The notes beneath the pieces are model-generated. The model saw only the letters and a list, made by a program, of their open reading frames with translations, did no database searches and was not told the origin of the DNA. 64,000 nucleotides of DNA from the NCBI GenBank assembly GCA_034770075.1, contig JAVJAP010000025.1:124001-188000 (forward strand), written 5' to 3'. Positions 24,755 through 36,387 of this stretch are shown piece after piece. The first letter of the stretch is position 1, and each line of letters starts with the position of its first letter. A program made the translations under genes and the position numbers. The DNA is from Aralia elata. Taxonomy: Eukaryota; Streptophyta; Magnoliopsida; Apiales; Araliaceae.

Positions 24755-25450
24755 TGTAATACCCAACCATCTTATTTTCATAATATTATTGTTGATGTTG
24801 TCATTTTGAGTTGTGATAAGTAATTGAATTATATTTATTAGGTTGTGATATAGTTATTAGGTTTTATGATAGTTTTGAAGTGGGATATTTATGATTATAT
24901 AGTGGATTTTTGGTGGAGTCTTAACTTTTTAAGAAAAAATAGGCTATCTCTTTTGTTTGAAGTATTGATTGAGGCTAGTAATGTTTATTATTTTGGGTTA
25001 TTAGAATTTAGTTTACTATGTTAACCACATGATCTTGGTCATTGCATTAGTAAGTTTAAAGAGTTATTCTAAATGATATTATTTGGGTTAAATTTTGTTA
25101 CATGACTTGTAAGCTTAATTGAGAAATTCAAAGTGCTGATAGTCAATTTGGGATTCGAAAATCCTAATCTGGTTTATCCTTCCGCTCTATATAATTCATT
25201 TAATCGAACTTGGGTTGAGAGATTGACAAGTTTCATTATTTATGGAATTTAAATAAAAGATTACTATGTTTACCATAGATTATTTTCACATTCTACTTTT
25301 GAAATTTACTAATCTCTTCTACTCTCTGTGAGTTCTAGTTCGATCATCTAATTTATTCTTGGAGAGTTTTTAGTAAATTGTGGTTGACATCTTGATTTTC
25401 ACTCTTTCTCAGTAGGTTACTTTGGTGGATTTCGGGGATGAATTCCCTTT
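24755..25450 (+). repeat. Partial LTR (starts TGTAATACCC) running into another element's 3' interior
   Basis: TGTAATACCCAACC follows a polypurine tract and marks an LTR start. No matching end is found. By about 25420 the sequence has become the 3' interior of the next element (ttcggggatgaattccc). The exact switch point is not visible. Confidence 0.5.
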
Positions 25451-25463
25451 AAGGAAGGAAGAA

Positions 25464-25800
25464 TGTAACATCCCGTATTTTTATATACATTTTCTTTTCT
25501 CGTAAATAATTAATGAAAATCTAAAATAGGACTTAATTAATATTTTATCTAATTTAAGTGTTGTGGGCCTGAGTAATTCTCTTAGTATTATTTAATAAAA
25601 GGTTTTATTTAATAAATTTATTAATGGACTTGACCCAATTCAGTTTAGGTTAGAAGATGTATATAGTTCTGATTAAGAGAAAGAGGGATTACTTTTGTTT
25701 TATTTTCCTTAATTGAGAAGGAGAAGAAGAAAAAAAAATTAAATACGTGGAGAATCATTGGTGTTGATGACAAATCAAATTAAGGTTCTTAGTTTTAAGG
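25464..25800 (+). repeat. First part of a Gypsy LTR split by the Reina-like insertion
   Basis: TGTAACATCCCG follows the purine tract aaggaaggaagaa (25451-25463). The LTR breaks off at 25800 with taagg, the left target-site copy, and resumes at 35274. Confidence 0.7.
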
Positions 25801-26171
25801 TGTAATAAATAGATATAACTGAACCTTCCAAAAATAGAAAGTTCATTAAAACTAACTTCTAAATTTGGAAAGCGCATAGCTGGAAAACAAGTTACAGAAT
25901 TGGAGCTTGAATTCAGGCAGGAATAATGGTTAGTTAGTTGAAGGAATAATTTGAATTCCTTAGAAGCGGGAAAGATATGTATGGTTATAAATAGATTTGT
26001 AAAAGGGAAGAGATGGTAATCAGATGTATTGTGCATTGTTCTCTTTTCTTTTCTATTCCGTGTAATCTGTTCTCAAGAAATCAATATAATTCATGTTCTT
26101 CCATCCTTTTCATTTGTTTTTCCTTCTTTTTGTCTTAATTTAATTTCTTAATTAGATCTTAGTTCATTACA
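25801..26171 (+). repeat. Left LTR of the Reina-like element (371 bp)
   Basis: It starts TGTAATAAATAG and ends TTCATTACA. A TATA-like site (TATAAATA, 25986-25993) is matched in the right LTR at 35082-35089. The segment ctcttttcttttctatt near 26041 is shared by both LTRs. Confidence 0.9.
25986..25993 (+). promoter_or_regulatory. TATA-like box of the Reina-like LTR
   Basis: TATAAATA is present at the same offset in both LTRs, about 180 bp before the LTR end. Confidence 0.5.
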
Positions 26172-26173
26172 AG

Positions 26174-26186
26174 TGGTATCAGAGCC
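26174..26186 (+). other. Primer-binding site of the Reina-like element
   Basis: tggtatcagagcc lies two bases after the left LTR. It is a full match to the usual tRNA-Met primer site. Confidence 0.85.
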
Positions 26187-26210
26187 AGCGCTCCTTGGCC
26201 ACTCGTTTCC

Positions 26211-27731
26211 ATGGTTGCTGGTACTTGTTCTAGAGAAAATTTAGAGAAGGGTTTAAGGAACACGGATACGAGGGTTTCGGAGCTTATGAACAACTATTAT
26301 AATCTGCAGAAGTTAGTCGAAGATATGGGGGAAATGTTTGGGTAATTGCAAAGAACTATGAAGCTGATGATGGCTGAGTTTCAACTTATGTGAAAGGTAA
26401 AGGCCCTACTTCATCCTCTGAAATTCCTGTGGAACCTATTATTGATTCACCTTGAACACAATTCAACCAGGGCAATTTTAATGGAAATTCAATTGCCAGA
26501 AATCCTAGATATGATTTTCTTTTGTTTAATGGTCAAGAAATAAAAAAAATTGGATTATGAAATATGAATATTATTTTCCGTTTATCCTATGAATGATGAA
26601 CATAAATTAAAGAGTGTAACACAATTTGGAGGGAGAGGTATGAACTTGGTTCTTGGCCCATTTTAAGTCTCACCCTAGAATTTATTGGACACAATGAATT
26701 GAGGATGTGATGATTAGGTTTGGGGAAACCTTTTATAACAATGCATTGGCTGAATTTTTATATGTTACAATAAACTTCTACAATTTTGCATTACCAATAA
26801 CAATTTGCGTTTTTGAGACCTCTAATTGAAGATAAGAACCCGTGTCTAATTGAAGAATATTTCCTAAAGTGTTTTATTGTGGGGCCTAAAGAGGAAATAG
26901 GTGGATTTGTAGGATTGCTTAAGCCCAATAAATTGTCAGAGGCTATTGCTGATGTAAGAGTACAAGAAGCCATTATCGATGCCATTAGTAGAAAACCACC
27001 TGGGAATTCCTGCAAAGTTGGGTACTAATTTGGGTACAATCTCAAACAATTTTAGCTATGGATCTAAAATGTTGGTTGGGGGTGGTCATGGTAATTCCAG
27101 TTCTGTTGGCCCAAGTGTAGGACAAAGTTCTTCAGGCAATTCTAATTTGGGCACCTATAAAACTAATTCACAGCAGGTTAAGAGGCTAACCTATAATGAA
27201 ATACAGTCAAGAATGGAAAATGGCCTTTGCTTTAATTGTGATGAAGTTTATAAACATGGGCATAGGTGCCAACATAAATATGTTTACATGATTATAGGGG
27301 ATAAAGACCAGGATCACTTGGAGGATAATATTGAAGAAAGTGTGGAAAGTGTTTTATCTGAGGTTAAAGAACCAACTGAGATATACATTCATAACACATC
27401 TGATATAACCATAAGGGTCAAAGCTGTAGTTAATAGTAAAGAGATTGTGTTACTTATTGATACCGACACTACTTATAACTTCCTTAATTCAAGAATTGCA
27501 GACTTGCTTCATTACACTAAGATTATTGATAAACCTATGCAAGTGAGTGTTGTAGATGACAATAAGATGATATGTACTGAAGTTTGTAGAGATTTTGAGT
27601 GGAATGTGCAAGGTCACAAATTCAAGACAGTCATGAGACTAATTCCACTCAAGGGATATGATGCAGCCTTGGGATTACAATGGTTTAAGAAGTTAGGTGA
27701 TTGTGATTTAATTTTGAGTAGCTTACATTGA
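26211..27731 (+). pseudogene. Gag and protease region of the Reina-like element
   Basis: ATG at 26211 opens MVAGTCSRENLEKG. Gag is broken by stops (26344, 26392 and others) but continues at 26813-27028 (SEAIADVRVQEAII). The frame 26979-27731 carries KRLTYNEIQSRMENGLCFNC, a knuckle of CFNCDEVYKHGHRC form (about 27228), then a protease-like domain: VLLIDTDTTYNFLNS (27450), with DTD where DTG is expected, and ALGLQWFKKLGD. The altered third active-site residue means the protease would be dead even if expressed. Confidence 0.8.
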
Positions 27732-29039
27732 CATTTACATAGGATGATAAAAAGGTGGTTTTGAAGGGCACCAGGGATGGGTGCCAGCCTTCTATTTCAA
27801 TGATTAAGTCTTGTGACTTACAAGAGGTTTATAAAAAGGAATAGATTGTGATGATGGCTTATCTATTCCAAATAACTTTTCCACACCAAGAGGATGATTT
27901 ACCACAGTCTATTAAGCAAGTTCTATAAGAATTTGAGGATGTGTTTGATAATCCTAAAACATTACCTCCATATAGAGGTCTGGATCACCATATACCACTT
28001 AAAATTGGTATTGACCCCTTTAGCATTGGGCCTTATAGATATCCACAGGTACAAAAGACTGAAATTGAGAACATTGTAAAGAAAATGTTGGAGTCAGGTA
28101 TCGTTCAACCCAGTTAGAGCCCTTTTGCTTATCCAGTCTTATTAGTCAAGAAAAAGGATGGTTCATGGAGGTTTTGTGAAGATTATAAAGCTCAATCGTA
28201 TCACTATAAAGGAAAAATTTCCTATTCCAATCATTGAGGAGTTATTGGATGAATTGAAAGTAGCCAAAGTGTACAATAAATTGGATTTGAGGTCTGGTTA
28301 TCATCAGATTCGAATGTCTCCAAAGGATATTCTTAAAACTGCATTTAGGACACATGTGGGATACTATGAATTTTTAGTAATGCCTTTTAGGCTTACTAAT
28401 GTCCCAGCCATTTTTCAGGCACTCATTAACAAAAAAATTTCTCCTTTCTTGAGGAAATTTATCATGGTATTTTTTGATGATATTTTAGTGTATAATTTCA
28501 CCTGCACTTTGGAACTGCTAAAGGCTAACACATTATTTGTCAAAAGATCTAAATGTTCATTAGGCAATCCAAGGTGGAATACCTGGGTCATATCATCAGT
28601 GAACAAGGGGTGTCTGCAGATCCTACTAAAATTAACGCCATGTTCAATTGGCCAGAACTAGCAACAATAAAAGCTTTGAGAGGATTTCTTGGTCTAATTG
28701 GATACTACATAAGGTTTGTTAAGAACTATGGTGGAATCTTTATACCATTGACTAAGTTATTACAAAAGGATCAATTTAATTAGGGACATGAGGCTGCACA
28801 TTCATTTCAACAGCTCAAACAAGCTATAGCCTCTACTCTTGTGCTGCCATTACCAAATTTTTCTCAACCATTCATAGTTGAAACTGATGTAGTTCCAAGG
28901 GAATTGGAGTTATTCTAATGCAAGGAGGTAGATCTTTAGCCTTCTTGAGTAAAGCTCTGGTTCCCAAACGTCTAGGCCTATCTGTGTATGAAAAGGAGTG
29001 TTAGCTATCTTACAAGTTGTATCTAAATGGAGAGCACAC

Positions 29040-30537
29040 TGTTAGGATATGCATGTTTAAATTTGATGATGTGATTAAGTAATGTATAATTATTCAGTAG
29101 TTTTTGCAAAGTCCTTAAAAGAGATATAATTGTACAAGGACTTAGAGTAGTACGATCAAACTTGTTAGGTTGATCCTTTGAGTTGATTTAATGTATAGAT
29201 GATAGGATCAAATCGATTATATTATATTATCAAATGATCGTACAGTTACTCTGCCAGTGTAAATGTTGTTCGCAGAGTAAGTTATGTGTTCGTAGAGCAT
29301 CAGATGGATGATCGCAGAGCTACCAAGTAATCTCAGAGTTAAAGTCAGAATCGCAGAATAAGCAGTCAGACTATAGAACTATCTCTTGGATCGTATAGTA
29401 AAAGATGAGATCGCAGAGTGAAGAAAAGTTCACAGAGTCTGCTCAAGCATCGTAAAGCAGACCGTAGAGAGCATTTCGTAAAGCTGTCTCACCATTCGTA
29501 GAGCTACTCTTCGTAAAGTTCAAAACGTCGAGTAACTCAAGCCAAGACTCTACGTTCCTCACCAAGCTCTACGATCAATCAAGTTCATAGAGCATGTCAG
29601 AACTATCAAAGGACTGACAAATGAAGAGCATTACAGAGTAAAGATTTTAAGATTGTTTCTTACCATTTTCAAATTCAAATAGAAGATCAGATAGTGGTGT
29701 ATCTAAACTGCTAGAATAAAGATGTGACACCACTCACAAGTGATAGGTGAAACCGCAATAAGATGAGACTTGCCAGAGCCGAAAGCAAGCTACTTACCTA
29801 CCCTGAAAGTTAACATCAGAGAACATCTTGGAGCAGAGCATTAAATGCACCAGCGGAAACTCTTCAACTGGATGATTTCCAGAAGTCTATAAAAGGCATA
29901 CAAGAATTCAAATCCAAGAACGAATGATTAAGTACAAAAAGTTGAACCTCTATAAAAGAATATCAAGCTCTACTCTACGATTTAGTATTACTTGATCAAG
30001 CTGCTAAGTACCAAAGAAGTCAAAGCATATTGCAAACTTAGCAGCACCTCAAACAACTATCATTCAATTATGATTCGATTGTCTTAGTGACTTTCATCCA
30101 AGTCTAAGTGACTTGAAGAGGTCTAAGTGACCTTGCCGAGACTAAGTGACTCAAAGGAATCTAAGTGATTCAGTTGTAATAGATCTTAGTGATATGGTCT
30201 TTGTGACCCTATCCTTAGTGAATTTTCTACTTGTTGAAGTAGAAGAGTGGACTAAGAGTTATTTGTACTCCGAACCACTTAAACATCTTATGTCATCTAC
30301 TTTCAGTCTTTATATTCTGCATTTAACTGTTATATTTGAAAGTGACTAATCTTACAAGTGCTAAATTTAGAACTGAGATTTCATTAAATCTTTAAGGGGA
30401 TTTCAAACTTATATTCCATTATACTAAATTAATTCAACTAATTAATTATCTGATAATTGATCTTTAAATACTGAAAAAGTTTAAAAGATCTATTCAACCC
30501 CCCTTCTAGATCTTTTTTGTGCATCTGGAAAACAACA
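29040..30537 (+). mobile_element. Solo LTR (probably Copia) inserted in RNase H, TSD CATAC
   Basis: It starts TGTTAGGATATGC and ends GAAAACAACA with no interior. The left flank is cacac (29035-29039) and the right flank catac (30538-30542). The interrupted frame reads best with catac, so the left copy has one mutation. TATA-like TATAAAAG occurs at 29888-29895. The middle (about 29270-29620) is an array of short tcgcagag / tcgtagag words. The TGTTAG...AACA ends and the CCCCCCTTCTAGATC-type stretch before the end favour Copia. The same family recurs antisense at 38368-43268. Confidence 0.75.
29270..29620 (+). repeat. Array of short tcgcagag / tcgtagag words
   Basis: Variants of the core cg(c/t)(a)gag recur roughly every 15-30 bases across this stretch, for example cgcagagtaag, cgtagagcat, cgcagagcta, cgtagagagc. 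The related antisense LTR shows the same enrichment near 38460-38500 and 42840-42990. Confidence 0.6.
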
Positions 30538-31576
30538 CATACCTATTGGAATCTCATTTTGTAATCAAAACAAACCATCAGAGTTTAAATTTTTTTCATG
30601 GAACAAAAGTTTTCTACATTACTACAATAGACATGGTTTAGTAGAATGTTGGGATATAGATATAAGATGACCTATAAGAAGGGAACTGAGAATACAGTGG
30701 TTGATGCTCTAACTAGGAGGGACAATGTTACAGCTAATTCTTCTATCATAGCTATTAGTGTTTTTATACTTGTATGGATACAAGAGATAATAGACACTTA
30801 CACTTCAGACCTTGTGGCTAATTCATCAACTAAGTGTATCTGCAGCTTCTTCAGATTCTTTTGTGTGGCAACAAGGCATATTAAGACAACATGGAGTCAT
30901 TTACTTGGGGTCTGGTATTGATTTAAGAAGAAAATTATTCCAAGCCTTTTAAAAAATTTGTTTAGGAGGCCATTCAGAGATTCAGGCCAACATTAAGAAA
31001 TTAGGTGGTTATTTTACTTGGCACAAATTTTCTGAGGATATTAAATTGTGGATCAAAGAATGTGATGTATGTCAGAGACATAAAATTGAGAATATGTAAT
31101 GTTATTTGCAACCCTTATCCATTCCTAATAAGCCTTGGACAAATATCTCTATGGATTTCATAGAGGGGTTGCCACTTTTTAAAGGACATATGTCATCTTG
31201 ATAGTTATGGACAAGTATTCAAAGTTTGGCCATTTTATAGGTCTGCATCATCCATTAATTTATTATCAACTCAATTACAAAACTTTTTATTAATAACATT
31301 TACAAGATACATGGGTTGTTAAAGTCTATTGTAAGTGATCGAAACAAAATTTTCTTAAGCAATTTTTGGCAATAGTTATTCAAACAATTGGGTGTATAAC
31401 TTTGTATGAGTTCTTCTTACCATCCTCAGTCTGATGGGTAGACTGAGAGGCTTAATAGGTGGTTAGAATGTTATCTAAGGTGCATATGCAATGAGCATCC
31501 TAAAAAATGGTTTTCTTGGATATCCCTTGCACAGTGGTGGTATAACTCAACTTATCATTCTTCTCTTAAGTGCATT

Positions 31577-33272
31577 TGTTGTCCGATTTATATAATGACA
31601 AATTTGCGCAAGTATACACGGTCAATCAAGTAATATAGAAATAACAAGGATGTCGAACCCACAGAGAACGAATACTAACAATTCTCCTAATTATCAATTA
31701 TTTACCAATTTAATTTAATTTAATTTAAACGGTCACCAATGTTGATTTTTAAAAATAATTTAAATTTAAAACTGAAATTAAGCTAAACTAACAAGAATCA
31801 ATTACCAAATATGTTAAATTTAGGAATACAATTTCCCCAATTGCTTTACAATAACCTCTTTACCTTATTTCCACGTTATTAATCCAATGAATTGTTAACT
31901 AGGATTGCCTATCAATTCATTAACATCTTTCAATGATTAATAAAAAGACCTGTTTCAGTTATATTGCTATTTTCATGCAAGACACTTAAAACATATTCAT
32001 TAAGCACAAACTCTCAAATAAGTTACGCATGACACATATGTATTTTTATCTTATGCACTATTATGTTATTCTAGAGAGAATCAACAAATTCATACGTTAT
32101 GACATCCAGATCTAATCATAGATTTCCTTTTTCAATTCCATCTAAGATATCAGATTAACGGTTGGCCACACAATTAATAAATTAAGCACAAGATATGATA
32201 AACAACTCAAATATGATTAATAAGTGAAAATATGGATGAATAAATTATAGCATCACAAAAGATTACATTGTACTCCTAATCAAAAGTTTAGTTCATAATC
32301 CTAATGAAAACCATCATCTCAAATAATAAGAACATTCAAAGTTACAGATAAAGAAAATAAAGAGAAGAAGAAAAACTCTTGTAAGAATCTCCAATCTCCT
32401 TAGCCGTCAATGTCTGACTTCTCTTCTTATTCTCCAATCCAATCTTTAAGCCTCCTTAGGTGGTTGTCTATTATTGTAATAAAAAGCCTCCTAAATCCAA
32501 GTCATAAACAAGTATTTATAGTTCTAATGAAAACCTTAATTAATTAGGCAACCAAAAATCCTATTACAACTCAAATTGGTCATAATTACATTAAATTCAG
32601 CATCCTTGTCGTGCGTATGGCGTGCCTCGTGCCGCTCATAGGCCAAAATGGGCGCGCCCCTCGTCGGTCCACCAGAGTCTGCTCTTTCGGTGCGCCCTGC
32701 ACCGACTTCCTTGTTAATCCAGCGCGCCTCGCGCCAGGCAATTTTTTACTCTGACCTCTGTTGGTAAAATGGTCATAACTCTCCCATCCGACCTCCGATT
32801 GGGACGATTCAAGATGTTCCGAAAAGCTAAAAAATAGATTTACAACTTTCTTTCAATAAGCATTGAGAGATTCTAGCTGGATCAAGGTCGAAATTGGGGT
32901 TCAAGTGGCTGCTATGTAAATGGCAACTCCAAACATTGATCTATGTTGATAAAAATGTCATAACTTTTGATTCGGGAAGAGTTACGGGGCGTGCCACCTA
33001 TCACATTGAAGCTCTCAATGATATCTACAATAAAATATAAGTTCTAAGCCAAGAACATGCAATTAACTTGGCATTGAAAGCCCTTCAATCTTCCCTTTTT
33101 GTATTTGCTTGCATATTGTACTCCAAAAGATGTTCGAAATATGTTTCCTTTCTTCTTCATATAAAATAATATAAAAACACTATAAATACCTAATAATAAC
33201 TTAAAATACTTAAAAACTCACAAATTATCAAGTCAAATATACTCGATTCATTGGTATAAAACTCACTCATCA
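31577..33272 (-). mobile_element. Antisense solo LTR (Tat/Athila-like), TSD GCATT/GCAGT
   Basis: On the plus strand it starts TGTTGTCCG and ends ACTCATCA. On the minus strand it starts TGATGAGTGAG and ends near ctctgtgggttcgac, then CGGACAACA, the style of Tat/Athila LTRs. Flanks are gcatt (31572-31576) and gcagt (33273-33277), a 5-bp duplication with one mismatch; removing the insert rejoins the interrupted integrase frame. It carries a GC-rich block (32605-32740) and a 'cataact' module (32769-32860) also found in the LARD-like LTRs. Confidence 0.75.
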
Positions 33273-33434
33273 GCAGTCCCTTTCAGACCTTATTTAGGTT
33301 TTCTCCTCCTCATTTAAACTTTCACCAGATTGAGCTTACAAAAGTTCCTACTGCAGATGATTTTATCAGGGAAAGAACCACTACATTGGCTACTTTGAAG
33401 GAAAATCTAATTCACGCTCAAAACAAAATAAAAG

Positions 33435-34242
33435 TGAAATAACTCGGGTTAAATCTCGAGTCGGGAACAAATATTGGGTCAAATTTTAAGTCCAAATCAA
33501 ATCAAATTCATTCAAACAAGACATCAAACCACTAGCCCAATAGTATCTTTTTAGGTCATCTTAGCCCACCACAGGCTCACCAAAAAAGTCATGACTGAAG
33601 CTACCATTGTTAGTAACTTAATTCCTTACATATAAACAAATGTTTCCTACATGTTTCGAAGCGGGACTGAGGTATTACAAACTCCCCCACTTTAAATTTA
33701 TGTTATCCTCGTCAGAATCGGTCATACATAAGGTCCACAGATTTTTACCTCTCTAGCCATTATGGGATAATGCCAGCTAGCTTCGTGTCTCCACCTTCAG
33801 ACCTCTCTCCATTATGGGATAATACCACTAGCCTTCGTGTCCCCACCTCCAGCCACCCAATCAGATGACCCGACTCGGGCTTTCGAGAGTCGACTCTGAT
33901 ACTATATTTTGTAACACCCCATTTTCGAAATAGAAAGGAAGATTACGAACAAAACACAACGGAACTTACAAAATAAATTAAAAGCTCTAATACCATATGA
34001 AACAACTCGGGTCAAATACCGAGTTCGGAATAAATCTTATATCAAATCCCAAGTCCGAATTGAATCAAATTCATCCAAACAAAACCTTTAAACACTAGCC
34101 CAATAGTATCTTCTCAGGTCATCTTAGCCCACCATAGGCTCACACAAAATATCATGACTGAAGGTACCATTGTTAGTAACTTAATTCCTTATATAGAGAC
34201 AAATGTTTCTCACATGTTTTGATATGAGACTGGGGTGTTACA
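33435..34242 (-). mobile_element. TRIM element, 808 bp, TSD AAAAG
   Basis: Two 245-bp direct repeats (33435-33679 and 33998-34242) flank a 318-bp interior with no coding frame. aaaag lies outside both ends (33430-33434 and 34243-34247). Read on the minus strand, the upstream LTR ends GTTGTTTCA, followed by tggtattagagc (tRNA-Met primer site, one mismatch). The interior ends with the purine run aaagtgggggagtt before TGTAATACC. All parts of a miniature LTR retrotransposon are present. The interior has a duplicated block of about 50 bp (ccattatgggataat, starting near 33758 and 33811) and a further tgtaacacccc / gactctgatac pair, suggesting it derives from a larger element. Confidence 0.88.
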
Positions 34243-34593
34243 AAAAGTGTATACTGATCAAAGAAGGTCTAAAAAAACTTTTCAGGTAAGAGATTTTGTG
34301 TATCTTAAACTTTAGCCATACAAACAGTCTACACTTGCTCATAGGTCTAACTTTAAGCTTGCTCCTAGATATTATGGGCCATATAAAGTTCTGGACAAGA
34401 TTGGTACAGTGGCTTACCAGCTTAAGCTTCCTGTTCAAGCACAAATCCATGATGTATTCCATGTATATCTACTTAAAAATAAATTGGGAGCTCAAGCTAT
34501 TCTTCCCCTTTCGCCTCCACATGTTCATAGTGATGGTAGGCCCAAAATGGTGTCATTTCGTGTGATGCAACAGAGAATGGTCAAATATAAAAA

Positions 34594-34744
34594 GGAAACT
34601 GATAAATCCACAGCAGAAAATGATATTTTCACAGCAAAGGTGTCACTATAGATCCTATAGCGACGGTTTTTACCGTCGTTATACATCCACAGCGGCACTT
34701 TTGTGGTGGAAATATCATTTTCTGCTGTGGATTTATCAGTTTCC
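34594..34744. mobile_element. Foldback MITE, 151 bp, TSD TATAAAAA
   Basis: It begins GGAAACTGATAAATCCACAG and ends in the reverse complement, so nearly the whole element can fold into one hairpin, with cgacggtttttaccgtcg at the centre. tataaaaa lies on both sides (34586-34593 and 34745-34752), an 8-bp target-site duplication. An 8-bp duplication fits hAT or Mutator-like families; the ends do not decide between them. It interrupts the last pol codons of the Reina-like element (frame resumes NRPKTEYL). Confidence 0.85.
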
Positions 34745-34882
34745 TATAAAAATAGGCCAAAAACTGAGTATCTTATCCATTGGACCAATAACTCTATTGA
34801 AGATGCCACATGGGAGGACGTTCAAGACATGATTTAACAATTCCCTGACTTTAATTTTTGTCATTGAGGACAAGGATGTTTT

Positions 34883-34896
34883 CAAGATGGGGGCAA
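34883..34896 (+). other. Polypurine tract of the Reina-like element
   Basis: caagatgggggcaa lies directly before TGTAAGAAG, the right LTR start. Confidence 0.8.
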
Positions 34897-35268
34897 TGTA
34901 AGAAGTAGATATAACTGAACCTTCTAGAAATAGAAAGTTAGTTAAAACTAACTTCTAAATTTGGAAAGTGCACAACTGGAAAACAAGTTGCAGAATTGGA
35001 GCTTGAATTTAGGCAGGAATAGTGGTTAGTTAGTTGAAGGAATGATTTGAATTTCTTAGGAGCTGGAAAGATAGGTATGGGTATAAATAAAATTGTAAAA
35101 GGGAGGAGAGGGTAATCTGATGTATTGTGTATTGTTCTCTTTTCTTTTCTATTCATTTTAATATGTACTCAAGCAATCAATACAATTCCTATTTTCCATC
35201 CTTTTCAGTTGTTTTTCCTTCTTTCTGTCATGATTTAGTTTCTTAATTAGATCTCAGGTCATTACATA
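34897..35268 (+). repeat. Right LTR of the Reina-like element (372 bp)
   Basis: It starts TGTAAGAAGTAG and ends GGTCATTACA. It matches 25801-26171 with about two dozen scattered differences, so the insertion is not recent. taagg follows. Confidence 0.9.
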
Positions 35269-35273
35269 AGGTA

Positions 35274-36346
35274 AGAATGTTTATGTTTAATATTTCTGTT
35301 AATTCCTTCCATCTACTAAATTGTAAATATCCATTTTGATTATAATTTTAAATTAGATTTTTTTGTTAATTAGCAATTAGGGTTCAGCTTGAGAAATATG
35401 ATTTGAAAATTAATTTCAGATATTTCAACTAATTAAGTACAGATCTTCGTTTCCTTAAATTTAAATTCGCGTATTATCTGTTTATAATTTTTAGTAGTGC
35501 TCGAAAAATCATATTAAATTCATTTCTTATCCAACTTGCATTCTAAATTTTTTAACATAGTATGAACGTTATCTATAACTTTTGTTCTTACAAGTTTTCG
35601 AGATTTTGACTCAAAATTAGCCAAAACAGAACTTTTGTACAAACACTATTTTCTAGAACGAAAATCTAACCAACATCTTATTAGATTTGTATAAAATTCA
35701 TTTTAACTCCGATATGGATGATTCTTAACAATCTGAAAAGCTCTTAAAATCCTCTAAAATGTTTATTCTTTAAGTTTTCGCTAATTTTGTCGTTTAGTAT
35801 GTCGAAATAGAACTTTTCTAAATCTGGTCTGAAATTAGTGTAACATAGTTTATGCAACGAGTTCGTAATTTCAAAACATTGATAACTTGATGATTTAAAA
35901 TCCGAATTGAGTATTTCTTAAGACCAAATTAGAACATTTGAAGTCTAGTTTTTCATTCTATTTTTATATTTGAAAAACAAATTCAAATTGAGGGTTTTAT
36001 AACCAAGATAGTGAATTGAGGTCTTATATATATATATTGTCAAGTTGTGATTTTTTGAGAATTTATTAACTTTTGTTATTTATTTTAATGAGTTTATATA
36101 AAATATGTAAGTATATGAATAACTTATGAGTTATTTTAGTTACAAAAATAAGATTATATTGTTGTCACGTTTAATATTACATTTAGTAAGCTTTCGGGCA
36201 ATAGTATTTCGTAAGTTATAATTTTATTTATCATTTGTAATATTTTTTAGTAAGTTTGTTTATATTTTGGAGAAGTTCCAATAATATTATAAGTAAACTT
36301 ATGTATAAGTTTTATGTATGATGTAAGTTTTTGTTTATATTTCGAG

Positions 36347-36387
<41 letters not shown>

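Larger units (their letters stand above)
27894..34845 (+). pseudogene. Pol of the Reina-like element, broken into five pieces
   Basis: RT: VLLVKKKDGSWRFCEDYK (about 28135), then a frameshift to NRITIKEKFPIPIIEELLDE (28190), KLDLRSGYHQIRMS and MVFFDDILVY (28465, an intact DD pair). The YLGHII and GFLGLIGYY motifs lie at 28580-28700. RNase H is split by the insertion at 29040 and resumes at 30538 (YLLESHF, then NHQSLKF). The integrase zinc part (GGHSEIQANIKKLGGYF, CDVCQRHK, 30970-31085) and core (MDFIEGLP, 31150) are followed by the insertion at 31577. The interrupted frame SSLKC / SPFQTLF joins across it. The tail DQRRSKKTFQVRDFVYLKL (34255) is split again by the TRIM and the foldback MITE, and ends in WEDVQDMI (34815). 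Confidence 0.82.
25801..35268 (+). mobile_element. Reina-like chromovirus with four nested insertions, TSD TAAGG
   Basis: The left LTR (25801-26171) and right LTR (34897-35268) match. taagg lies directly outside both ends (25796-25800 and 35269-35273), a perfect 5-bp target-site duplication. A tRNA-Met primer site and a polypurine tract are in place. Gag with a CFNCDE-type zinc knuckle, a KKDGSWRFCEDY-type RT and short LTRs suggest the Reina lineage. The 9468 bp include about 4.2 kb of later insertions (29040-30537, 31577-33272, 33435-34242, 34594-34744); removing them leaves about 5.3 kb, a normal Reina size. Frameshifts and stops make it inactive. Confidence 0.88.
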
